Shown piece after piece: positions 50,680 through 58,235 of a DNA stretch of 64,000 bases. Below the pieces are notes generated by a model. The model was not told the origin of the DNA and did no database searches. It worked only from the letters and a program-made list of their open reading frames with translations. Where the stretch lies: positions 1 to 64,000 of the forward strand of contig NZ_QHLQ01000022.1 in the NCBI RefSeq assembly GCF_011813015.1, given 5' to 3'. The position numbers were made by a program, and so were the translations under genes. Position 1 is the stretch's first letter; every line of letters starts with the position of its first letter. This DNA comes from Parasedimentitalea denitrificans. Lineage in GTDB: Bacteria; Pseudomonadota; Alphaproteobacteria; Rhodobacterales; Rhodobacteraceae.

Positions 50680-51576
50680 TTAACGCAGAGCGGGAATCTC
50701 GTCGAAATTATCTTTTGAATCGGTGTTTTTTAGCCCCAGACCCAGAAAATCAAACAACTTTGGGTCTAACAGGTGTGACGGCCGGGCATTCATCAGCGCG
50801 CGGAACATCACTTGGCGGCGACCGGGGCTGTTTGATTCCCACCCGTCGAGAATCTGTTTTACCTGCTGACGTTGCAGCCCATCCTGACTGCCACATAAGT
50901 CACAGGGGATGATGGGATAGTTCATCGCTCGGGCAAACTTGTCGCAGTCGGCCTCGGCCACGTGGGCTAGTGGGCGGAAAACAAACAGATCTCCCTCTTC
51001 ATTCACCAGTTTGGGTGGCATAGTCGCCAAGCGTCCGCCGTGAAACAGGTTCATGAAAAAGGTTTCTAGGATGTCGTCACGATGGTGGCCCAGTATAACG
51101 GCGTTGCAGCCCTCTTCGCGGGCAACGCGGTACAGGTTGCCACGGCGCAGGCGGGAACAAAGGGCGCAGAATGTGCGGCCGGCGGGGACCTTGTCCATTA
51201 CGACACTATAAGTGTCTTGATATTCGATTCGATGGGGGACGCCCATTTTCTCAAGGAACTCGGGCAGAACCGTGGCGGGAAAGCCGGGTTGGCCCTGATC
51301 CAGATTGCAGGCAAGCAGATCAACAGGCAGCAAGCCGCGCCACTTTAGTTCGTACAGAACCGCGAGCAGGGTATAGCTGTCTTTGCCGCCGGACAGGCAG
51401 ACCAGCCATTTCTGCGGCTTGGCGCCGGGATCACGGGCGCCTTGCTCGATCATGCCGTATTGCTCGATCGCCTCGCGGGTGTAACGCACGATGCGTTTGC
51501 GCAGCTTTTTAAACTCGGTTGTCGAGGGCGCGCCGGCAAACAGCGGGTGAATATCGTCAAGGTCTGTATCAAGCAT
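50680..51576 (-). CDS. ttcA: tRNA 2-thiocytidine biosynthesis protein TtcA
   Basis: 298 residues. The PP-loop is SGGKDS (62-67). Two CxxC-type sites follow, CALCSRLRRG (about 136) and CDLCG (about 227), which hold the Fe-S cluster. TtcA thiolates C32 of certain tRNAs. HHRDDILETFFMNLFHGG is highly conserved. yidD lies 62 bases upstream in the same direction. Confidence 0.94.
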   Translation of the reverse strand: MLDTDLDDIHPLFAGAPSTTEFKKLRKRIVRYTREAIEQYGMIEQGARDPGAKPQKWLVCLSGGKDSYTLLAVLYELKWRGLLPVDLLACNLDQGQPGFPATVLPEFLEKMGVPHRIEYQDTYSVVMDKVPAGRTFCALCSRLRRGNLYRVAREEGCNAVILGHHRDDILETFFMNLFHGGRLATMPPKLVNEEGDLFVFRPLAHVAEADCDKFARAMNYPIIPCDLCGSQDGLQRQQVKQILDGWESNSPGRRQVMFRALMNARPSHLLDPKLFDFLGLGLKNTDSKDNFDEIPALR

Positions 51577-51638
51577 GTCGGCCCCCTAGCGGTTGGCGGT
51601 CAATTTGCCAAGGAAAATCCTGACTGCCAGGGGCCGGA

Positions 51639-51881
51639 TCAAGGGTGCTTGTCATCTTGGGGATCGGGCACCGGGTCATAGCCATCGCGACCAAGGGGGT
51701 GACAACGCCCAATGCGTTTGGCAGCCAGCCAGCTGCCTTTTACTGCGCCATGTTTTTCAAGCGCCTCTAGGGCGTAGGCCGAACAGGTCGGCTGATAGCG
51801 ACAATTAAAGCCAACCCAAGGGCTGAAGATCAGCCGGTAGGCGCGTACGGGCAGGGCGATGATATGGGCCAGAGGGTTCAT
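51639..51881 (-). CDS. yidD: Membrane protein insertion efficiency factor YidD
   Basis: 80 residues. The DUF37 signature is RLIFSPWVGFNCRYQPTCSAYALEALEKHG followed by GSWLAAKRIGRCHPLGRDGYDPVP (in parts), with three conserved cysteines. It assists YidC-dependent insertion. rnpA lies 46 bases upstream, the conserved rpmH-rnpA-yidD order. Confidence 0.95.
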   Translation of the reverse strand: MNPLAHIIALPVRAYRLIFSPWVGFNCRYQPTCSAYALEALEKHGAVKGSWLAAKRIGRCHPLGRDGYDPVPDPQDDKHP

Positions 51882-51927
51882 AGGGGGTAGATAGGGGTAA
51901 GGACACGCGTAGAAAAGGCGGCAGGTG

Positions 51928-52257
51928 TCATTTGCTGTGGATCTTTTTCAGGGCGTAGACCAGATCGCTTTGCAATTGTTCAAACGGCCGCGCGGCGGTT
52001 TCAGTGGCACGGCCGATCAATACGTAGTCCCAGCCGGGTTTGCCGTGACTGGCCAGCACGATTCGTGCGACTTCACGCAGGCGACGTTTGGCCCGGTTGC
52101 GGGCGACGGCATTGCCGACCTTTTTGGAGCAGGTGAACCCAACGCGGACGCCATCGTCGTCGTGGCGATTGCGGCCCTGTACCATCATGCCCTTGCTGCC
52201 TTGCCGACGGGCGCGGGCAGCGGCAAGAAATTCACTGCGTTTTGAGAAAACCTGCAT
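51928..52257 (-). CDS. rnpA: Ribonuclease P protein component
   Basis: 109 residues. The RNA-binding signature is RVGFTCSKKVGNAVARNRAKRRLREVAR (in parts). With RNase P RNA it matures tRNA 5' ends. It is separated from rpmH by a 124-base gap containing a 14-bp hairpin, longer than the usual close spacing. Confidence 0.96.
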   Translation of the reverse strand: MQVFSKRSEFLAAARARRQGSKGMMVQGRNRHDDDGVRVGFTCSKKVGNAVARNRAKRRLREVARIVLASHGKPGWDYVLIGRATETAARPFEQLQSDLVYALKKIHSK

Positions 52258-52294
52258 TTTGACCTGTCGCTACACGTTAGGGTTATACAAACGG

Positions 52295-52353
52295 AAACCG
52301 CCGGAGGCGTGTTCCAAGGTTGGCAATGCCATCCGTGGGGCCTCCGGCGGTTT
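52295..52353 (-). terminator. Long hairpin between rpmH and rnpA
   Basis: AAACCGCCGGAGGC and GCCTCCGGCGGTTT, a perfect 14-bp stem around a 31-base loop. On the - strand it is followed by TTTCCGTTTG, so it may be an attenuator that keeps L34 output above RnpA, or an RNA-processing site. Confidence 0.65.
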
Positions 52354-52381
52354 GAAATCCGTCAGAAAACTGAGTGCGCTC

Positions 52382-52516
52382 TTATGCGCTCAGTTCTTTG
52401 CGTCCGTGTGCACGACGTGCATTCAGGATCTTGCGGCCTGCCTTGGTGGCCATGCGCGCACGGAAACCGTGGCGACGTTTACGAACCAGGTTCGAAGGCT
52501 GAAAGGTGCGTTTCAT
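52382..52516 (-). CDS. rpmH: 50S ribosomal protein L34
   Basis: A 44-residue protein. It begins MKRTFQPSNLVRKRRHGFR and continues with ARMATKAGRKILNARRAHGRKELSA, an intact L34. CGGAG lies 3-4 bases before the ATG. It is the first gene of the minus-strand rpmH-rnpA-yidD cluster. Confidence 0.97.
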   Translation of the reverse strand: MKRTFQPSNLVRKRRHGFRARMATKAGRKILNARRAHGRKELSA

Positions 52517-52731
52517 CGCTCCGGTCTCCATCTAAAATTGTCGAAGGCATACAAAAGCCCCCGAGGTGTCTATCTCGAGCCCGGTCATTAGAAGGGATTG
52601 GCGGGCGAGTCAAACCCTGAGGGGCGGGTTTTCTGTCTGAATGCAAAGTTTTTGCCTGAAAATTGCACAGAGTATTGGGAAGAAGTGGTTTCTAGGGACG
52701 GAAATGTCCAGCAACGAATTGCCAAAGGACA

Positions 52732-52766
52732 GCGCCTGACCCTGGGTGGGGGCAAAGCGCCCTCCC
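52732..52766 (+). repeat. Dispersed palindromic repeat, copy 3 (diverged, partial)
   Basis: GCGCCTGACCCTGGGTGGGG then GCAAAGCGCCCTCCCG. By eye it agrees with copy 2 (reverse strand) at 31 of 36 positions, but it lacks the second arm. It lies in the divergent gap between rpmH and the TVP38 gene; no other gene is seen in 52517-52897. Confidence 0.65.
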
Positions 52767-52897
52767 GTGTGCGAAAGCCTGAAACCATTCTCACAATTCG
52801 GGCCGCTCTGGTAACTGGAGCGTGATCATGGTGCAGCTTCACTCGCCTCGCCCTTAATTTGTGGGTAGCAAGGTGGCGAAGTGGAGACTGAAGACTG

Positions 52898-53629
52898 ATG
52901 AGTGAAGCACCCGACTTAGCGAAACATCCTATAATTCGGCACCTGCCATTGCTGTTCGTACTCAGCGTGGCGGTGATCGGGGCCTTAACCCTGCGGGAGT
53001 ACCTGAGTTTCGACACCCTGCGCGACAATCGCGAATCGCTGTTGGCGTACCGGGATCAGAATTTCCTTGGGCTGGCTGTGGTTTTTATCGGGGTCTACAT
53101 CGTCATCGTTGCGTTCTCGTTGCCCGGTGCTGCGGTGGCTTCGGTTACTGGCGGGTTTCTGTTTGGGCTGTTCGCGGGGACTGTATTCAACATCACAGCA
53201 GCCACCATTGGCGCAGCGGCTATCTTTCTTGCGGCACGTTGGGGGCTGGGCGAAATGCTGACGGCCAAGTTAGAGGCATCCGAAGGTCGAATGCAGGCAT
53301 TCAAGAACGGATTGCGTGAAAATGAGGTCTCGGTGCTGTTGTTGATTCGGCTAGTGCCTGCGGTGCCGTTTTTTGTGGCCAATCTGTTGCCGGCCTTGGT
53401 GGGGGTTAAATTCCGTACGTTTCTGTGGACCACGGCTATTGGTATCATTCCGGGTGGCATCGTCTTTACCTGGATTGGTGTGGGGCTGGGCGAAGTGTTT
53501 GACCGGGGCGGCGACCCGGATCTGAGCCTGCTCTGGGAACCGCATATCATCGGCCCTATATTGGCGCTGAGTGCGCTGGCGGCGCTGCCCATCCTGATCA
53601 ACACCCTGCGTGGCAAGAAAGAGATCTGA
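52898..53629 (+). CDS. TVP38/TMEM64 (DedA-like) membrane protein
   Basis: 243 residues with about six membrane segments. The family core is FSLPGAAVASVTGGFLFGLFAGTVFN, followed by FLAARWGLGEML and LLLIRLVPAVPFFVANLLPALVGVKFRTFLWTTAIGIIPG (in parts). It is related to DedA lipid scramblase-like proteins. It is followed 2 bases later by a flavin-disulfide reductase, a pairing frequently seen in bacteria. Confidence 0.88.
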   Translation: MSEAPDLAKHPIIRHLPLLFVLSVAVIGALTLREYLSFDTLRDNRESLLAYRDQNFLGLAVVFIGVYIVIVAFSLPGAAVASVTGGFLFGLFAGTVFNITAATIGAAAIFLAARWGLGEMLTAKLEASEGRMQAFKNGLRENEVSVLLLIRLVPAVPFFVANLLPALVGVKFRTFLWTTAIGIIPGGIVFTWIGVGLGEVFDRGGDPDLSLLWEPHIIGPILALSALAALPILINTLRGKKEI

Positions 53630-53631
53630 GT

Positions 53632-55050
53632 ATGCAACAGCTGAAATGTGATTTGCTGGTCATCGGCGCCGGTTCGGGCGGGTTGTCGGTTGCGGCTGGG
53701 GCCAGTCAGATGGGCGCGGATGTTGTGCTGCTAGAAGGGCACAAAATGGGCGGTGACTGTCTGAACTATGGCTGTGTCCCGTCCAAGTCGCTGATCGCCA
53801 GCGCCAAGGCTGCCTATGGGCAGGGTCATACATCCGCTTTTGGTGTGGCGGATCAGGTGCCTCAGGTGGACTACGCGGCTGCCATGGATCACGTCGCCGA
53901 GGTGGTGGCCAGCATTGAACCAATGGACAGCCAAGAGCGGTCTGAAGGTTTCGGAGTGAAGGTGATCCGTGAGTTTGGTGAATTCATCTCGCCGACGCAG
54001 GTCAAGGCGGGCGATCATATCATCACCGCACGTCGGGTTGTGATCGCCACCGGGTCTTCGCCACTGGTGCCCGCGATCCCCGGCCTGAGTACGGTGCCCT
54101 ATGTCACCAACGAGACCCTGTTTGACCAGCGGGACAAGCCGGATCATTTGCTGATCATCGGCGGTGGCCCGATTGGTATGGAAATGGCGCAGGCGCATGT
54201 GCGGTTGGGCTGCAAGGTAACGGTGATCGAGGGCGCACGGGCGCTGGGCAAGGATGACCCAGAATTGGCAAAGGTCGTGCTGGACAGTCTGCGTGATGAA
54301 GGCGTTGAGATTGCCGAAGGTGCAATGGTCAGCGCGGTGCGTGGTCAGGCTGGGGCGATTGAGGTTGAGACCAAGGACGGTAGCATCTTTAAGGGCTCGC
54401 ACCTACTGATGGCGGTAGGGCGCAAGGCGAATACAGATCGGTTGAACCTTGGGGTTGCAGGCATTGAAACGAACCGAGCCGGTATTCTGGTTGATGATCA
54501 ACTGCGCACCAGCAACAAAAAGGTTTATGCCATTGGTGATGTGGCTGGCGGGATGCAGTTCACCCATGTGGCTGGATATCAGGCGGGCGTGATTATCAAG
54601 TCTGCGCTGTTTGGCCTGACATCCAAAGCCAAGAGTAATCACATTCCCTGGACCACATATACTGATCCTGAACTGGCGCAGGTGGGGCTTACCGAGCTTC
54701 AGGCACGCGATATTTACGGTGCCAAGTTAGAGGTGGTGCGGTTTGACTATCACCATAACGACCGGGCACTGGCCGAACGTAAAACCAAAGGTTTCATCAA
54801 GGTCATGGTGGTCAAGGGGCGCCCCGTTGGGACCTCGATCGTCGGACATCAGGCGGGTGAGCTGATCAGCACATGGTCGCTGGCGCTGGCCAATGGGCTA
54901 AAGATGAGCCAGATTGCAGCCATGGTCGCGCCTTATCCAACGATTAGTGAGATCAACAAACGTGTCGCCGGGGCCTATTTCTCGCCTCGGCTATTTGATA
55001 GTCAGAATGTGAAACGCGCGGTTCGGTTTGTACAGCGCTGGATTTCCTGA
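53632..55050 (+). CDS. FAD-dependent pyridine-nucleotide disulfide oxidoreductase (mercuric-reductase-like)
   Basis: 472 residues. FAD site VIGAGSGGLSVAAGA, redox pair GGDCLNYGCVPSKSLI, NAD(P) site LLIIGGGPIGMEMAQ, second FAD site VYAIGDVAGGMQFTHVA, and the dimerisation domain to the end. It lacks the C-terminal vicinal Cys pair and N-terminal HMA domain of true mercuric reductases, and no lipoyl complex genes are near. The substrate is therefore unknown. Confidence 0.88.
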   Translation: MQQLKCDLLVIGAGSGGLSVAAGASQMGADVVLLEGHKMGGDCLNYGCVPSKSLIASAKAAYGQGHTSAFGVADQVPQVDYAAAMDHVAEVVASIEPMDSQERSEGFGVKVIREFGEFISPTQVKAGDHIITARRVVIATGSSPLVPAIPGLSTVPYVTNETLFDQRDKPDHLLIIGGGPIGMEMAQAHVRLGCKVTVIEGARALGKDDPELAKVVLDSLRDEGVEIAEGAMVSAVRGQAGAIEVETKDGSIFKGSHLLMAVGRKANTDRLNLGVAGIETNRAGILVDDQLRTSNKKVYAIGDVAGGMQFTHVAGYQAGVIIKSALFGLTSKAKSNHIPWTTYTDPELAQVGLTELQARDIYGAKLEVVRFDYHHNDRALAERKTKGFIKVMVVKGRPVGTSIVGHQAGELISTWSLALANGLKMSQIAAMVAPYPTISEINKRVAGAYFSPRLFDSQNVKRAVRFVQRWIS

Positions 55051-55065
55051 GCCAGAAAGGCCGCA

Positions 55066-56451
55066 ATGCTGAATTCGCTTTCAGGCCGATTTCTGATCCT
55101 GACCACGGTATTCGTGATGTTGGCCGAAGTTCTGATCTTTGTGCCGTCGATTGCGCGATTCCGCGAGGATTACCTGCTTGCGCGGTTGGAGCGGGCGCAG
55201 ATTGCATCCTTGGTACTGCTGGCAGACGATATGCTGGAAACCGAGCTAGAGGCCGAACTGCTAGAGAACGCAGGCGTGTTCAACGTGGTGCTGCGCCGCG
55301 ATGAGATGCGCCAGTTGATGTTGTCGTCGCCAATCCCAAGCCCGATTGAGAACACCTTTGATCTGCGTGAGGCCAGTGCGTTTGTCCTGATCTCGGATGC
55401 CATGCGGCGGTTGATGACGCCGGGCAATCAGATCATTCGGGTGATTGGCGCCCCCGTGCGCGAAGCTGGGCTGCTGATCGAGGTGACGATGGAGACCGCG
55501 CCACTGCGGATGGCGATGATTGACTATGGGGTGCGTATTTTGCTGCTGTCGGCGGTGATTTCGGTATTCACTGCGGTTTTGCTGTTTGCTGCTGTGCGCA
55601 GGTTTCTGGTCAAGCCGATCAAGGGTGTGGTGGGTTATATGCAGCGCTACGCCACTGCGCCCGAAGATGCCCGTGGTATTATCAAGCCAAGCGCTGGCGT
55701 GACTGAGCTGCGCGAGGCCGAAGAGGCCTTGTTGCAGTTGCAGACTGAGCTGACACATGCGCTGAAGCAAAAGGAACGTCTGGCGCAACTGGGAGAGGCC
55801 GTGGCCAAGGTGAGCCATGATCTGCGCAATATCCTGACCTCGGCGCAGTTGTTCACCGACCGGATTGAAATGAGTGAAGACCCGCTGGTGCGGAGGTTAG
55901 CGCCTAAGCTGGTGAACTCGATGACCCGCGCGATTTCGCTGTGTGAGGGCACACTGGCATTTGGCCGCGCCGAGGAACCCGCACCGACCCTGACAATGAT
56001 GAACCTGAGCGAGGTGGTAGAGGACCTGATCGCAGCCGAGCTAATTGCGGGTGGCAACGACAAGGTTGAGATTGTGAGTGCAGTCTCTGCCGATTTGGTC
56101 CTGCGTGCCGATCCCGAGCAGATTTATCGCATCGTGATGAACCTGGTGCGCAACGCCCGACAAGCTGTTGCCGGAACTGGCCGCGATGGCACGGTGACGA
56201 TTTCCTCACACGAGGATACCGAGGCCTGGTGGATTTCGGTCAGCGACACCGGTCCCGGATTGCCCAAACGGGCGCAAGACAACCTGTTCACACCTTTTCA
56301 GGGCGGTGCCCGCAAGGGTGGTTCGGGGCTGGGGCTGGCAATTGCCGCAGAACTGGCGCGTGGTCACGGTGGCTCTGTCAGCCTGCGCCAAACCGGGGCC
56401 GAGGGAACCATTTTCGATGTCTGCCTGCCCAAGGGTGATGGCACCATATAA
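55066..56451 (+). CDS. Sensor histidine kinase (orphan)
   Basis: 461 residues. Membrane segments lie at about 8-30 and 155-180 around a periplasmic sensor; HAMP-like and coiled-coil parts follow. The phosphoacceptor is His251 in KVSHDLRNIL. N box NLVRNARQAV, G boxes DTGPGLP and GGSGLGLAIA are present. No response regulator is adjacent. It follows the flavin reductase by 15 bases, so the three genes may form one operon. Confidence 0.9.
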   Translation: MLNSLSGRFLILTTVFVMLAEVLIFVPSIARFREDYLLARLERAQIASLVLLADDMLETELEAELLENAGVFNVVLRRDEMRQLMLSSPIPSPIENTFDLREASAFVLISDAMRRLMTPGNQIIRVIGAPVREAGLLIEVTMETAPLRMAMIDYGVRILLLSAVISVFTAVLLFAAVRRFLVKPIKGVVGYMQRYATAPEDARGIIKPSAGVTELREAEEALLQLQTELTHALKQKERLAQLGEAVAKVSHDLRNILTSAQLFTDRIEMSEDPLVRRLAPKLVNSMTRAISLCEGTLAFGRAEEPAPTLTMMNLSEVVEDLIAAELIAGGNDKVEIVSAVSADLVLRADPEQIYRIVMNLVRNARQAVAGTGRDGTVTISSHEDTEAWWISVSDTGPGLPKRAQDNLFTPFQGGARKGGSGLGLAIAAELARGHGGSVSLRQTGAEGTIFDVCLPKGDGTI

Positions 56452-56505
56452 ATTCGTTTTTGGGGTTGCTCATCTGTTCGGGTCAGATTACATCCCGCCC
56501 TTAGT

Positions 56506-56582
56506 GGACCGATAGCTCAGCTGGATAGAGTACCTGACTACGAATCAGGGGGTCGGGGGTTCGAATCCTCCTCGGTCCGCCA
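56506..56582 (+). tRNA. tRNA-Arg (anticodon ACG)
   Basis: 77 bases including encoded CCA. Acceptor GGACCGA pairs with TCGGTCC; D-arm AGCTCAGCTGGATAGAG; anticodon arm CCTGA-CTACGAA-TCAGG reads ACG (read as ICG); T-arm GGGGGTTCGAATCCTCC. The discriminator is G. No downstream copy of the 3' end that would mark an integrated element was found. Confidence 0.97.
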
Positions 56583-57058
56583 CTTCCCTCAATATGATAA
56601 TTCGTAGGTTTGCCCTTGTTGGGTAATTAGGTTTGGTTCGGATGGCCGCTATTGAAGGTCTGATAGCGGGACTTCGCGATCTTTACCTGTTGTCGATCTA
56701 AACGGAGTGGACGGTCCATTGCGGCCGCTGGCCAGCCGATCTGGTGCCGCGCTGCAGCTTCTCCAGACCCGCCATTCGTGTGCTATGCAGCATTTTTGAA
56801 AAGCGAGAGACCGACATGCGGACATTGCTGGCATTTGCAAACCCGACCAATGCTCGAACAGCAATCCTCCAGAGTTGGCGGCAACCGACAAGCCGCGGCG
56901 CAGAATGAGCGGCAAAAACAACCAAGCCGGTGTCTACGCAATGAAACTGCCCTCATGCTTTGAAAACCCTGACGTAGAGCAAGGCTAGGCATCAGTCCAA
57001 TTTAAGTTTTGCCAAACAAGAGAAAAGGATTAATTTTGGAGCTGGGAGGTTTTTTGCA
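56583..57058. other. Gap downstream of tRNA-Arg
   Basis: 476 bases. Overlapping minus-strand frames (56649-56992) have no ribosome site or recognisable domain. The composition (ATGCGGACATTGCTGGCATT) resembles the intergenic remnant repeats common in this bacterial group, but that is from memory only. GGGAGG near 57045 belongs to the next gene. Confidence 0.35.
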
Positions 57059-57975
57059 ATGAACAAGAACCGATCTTCACTGCCCACCACAACCGATGAA
57101 ATGGACGCCCTTTTTGCAAAGGTATTTAGGGAAGAAAGTAGGGATTTGGGCTTGGCCTTTCAGCCGCGCTCTACCGACATAATCATTACCCCTTCGCCAA
57201 ATGTGGCACAACCTGGTTGCAGCAAATTGCCCACGGCTTACGGACCCGGGGCAGTATGGATTTTGAAGAGATCAGTAATGTAACGCCGTGGATCGAGCTT
57301 GCTTTTGAACTTGGCATCGATCTGGACGCGGATCAATTGGCCGAACCGCGGGTCTTCAAGAGCCATCTCAGTTGGCGGGATGTCCCCAAGAACGCACGCT
57401 ATATTGTCTCATTCCGCGATCCATCGGATGCATTCATATCAGTCTATCGATTCTTTGAAGGCTTTATGTTTGAGCCGGGCACGATTGATATGGACGCGTT
57501 CTTTCGGTGGCGCAACCCGCCTGCTGAGATGGGTGAGCGCGGATACTGGCACCACTTGGCTTCATGGTGGGAGCAGCGAGATAATCCCGATGTCCTGCTG
57601 CTGTGTTACGAAGATATGTTGGCAGACTTTCATGGCACAGTGCGGCGTGTTGCGGCGTTCATGGACATCGCGCTAGATGACGAGCTGTTCGCCCGTGTGG
57701 TGCACCAAGCCTCGCGGCGGTTCATGTTGGAGCATAAAAGTCAGTTTGATGAGGCCCCCTTTCGGTGCCTGATTTCTCAGCGGACGGGTTTGCCTGTTGA
57801 TACGGATGCCTCCAAGGTCACGCCCGGCGCACGCGACGACCCGAAATATCATCTTGCAGCAACACACCAACAGAAGCTGGAGGAATTTTGGCAGGCGCAA
57901 CCGTCCAACCGCTTCGGTCTGGAAACCTACGAAGATCTAAGGCATGCCACTCGAGCTCTATACCAAACTGGATAA
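57059..57975 (+). pseudogene. Sulfotransferase, frameshifted in the PAPS-binding loop
   Basis: Two overlapping frames form one protein. The first (57059-57283) runs MNKNRSSLPTTTDEMDALF... to STDIIITPSP. Then the frame shifts and the second continues CGTTWLQQIAHGLRTRG through FRDPSDAFISVYRFFEG to the stop at 57975. Exactly one base is missing near 57200-57201 (CCA AA- TGT), at the Lys codon of the expected PKCGTTW loop. The rest is intact, about 305 residues when joined. The mutation may be recent, or it may be a sequencing error. Its relative at 27057 is intact. Confidence 0.85.
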
Positions 57976-58148
57976 ACCCAACGATGGCAAGTTCTCCTAG
58001 GATATGACCCAGTGGGCTGTCTGCTTCGTGCTATGACCATGCAGATTGCTCATCAGCTGCGAATACTCCTCCTGCGTAAGTCGGTGTCGTATTACTGGAA
58101 ATTCTGCGGTTAGCCTCCGCGGCTCGGCTATACATCACTAACCCTCGC

Positions 58149-58173
58149 ATCAGGTCAGAACATCCAACCTGAT
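58149..58173. promoter_or_regulatory. Inverted repeat upstream of oleate hydratase
   Basis: ATCAGGT-N11-ACCTGAT (58149-58155 and 58167-58173), 63 bases before the oleate hydratase start, placed where a regulator could bind. The regulator is unknown. Confidence 0.4.
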
Positions 58174-58235
58174 CCGTATCAACGTCCTGACGTCTGTTCT
58201 GCGGTATAAGGATGAAAGTTGATGGGAGGTGCCAG

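Noticed and set aside
52517..52897. Chromosome origin beside rpmH
   Set aside because: No cluster of DnaA boxes (TTATCCACA-like) and no dnaA or dnaN gene is present.
53632..55050. True mercuric reductase or dihydrolipoamide dehydrogenase
   Set aside because: The C-terminal Cys pair and HMA domain are absent and no mer or 2-oxoacid dehydrogenase genes are nearby.
56649..56992. Minus-strand hypothetical genes downstream of tRNA-Arg
   Set aside because: Several overlapping frames with low-complexity, basic, cysteine-rich products and no ribosome sites; likely chance.
57190..57220. Programmed ribosomal frameshift in the sulfotransferase
   Set aside because: No slippery heptamer with a downstream structure is evident. 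A simple one-base deletion explains the data.
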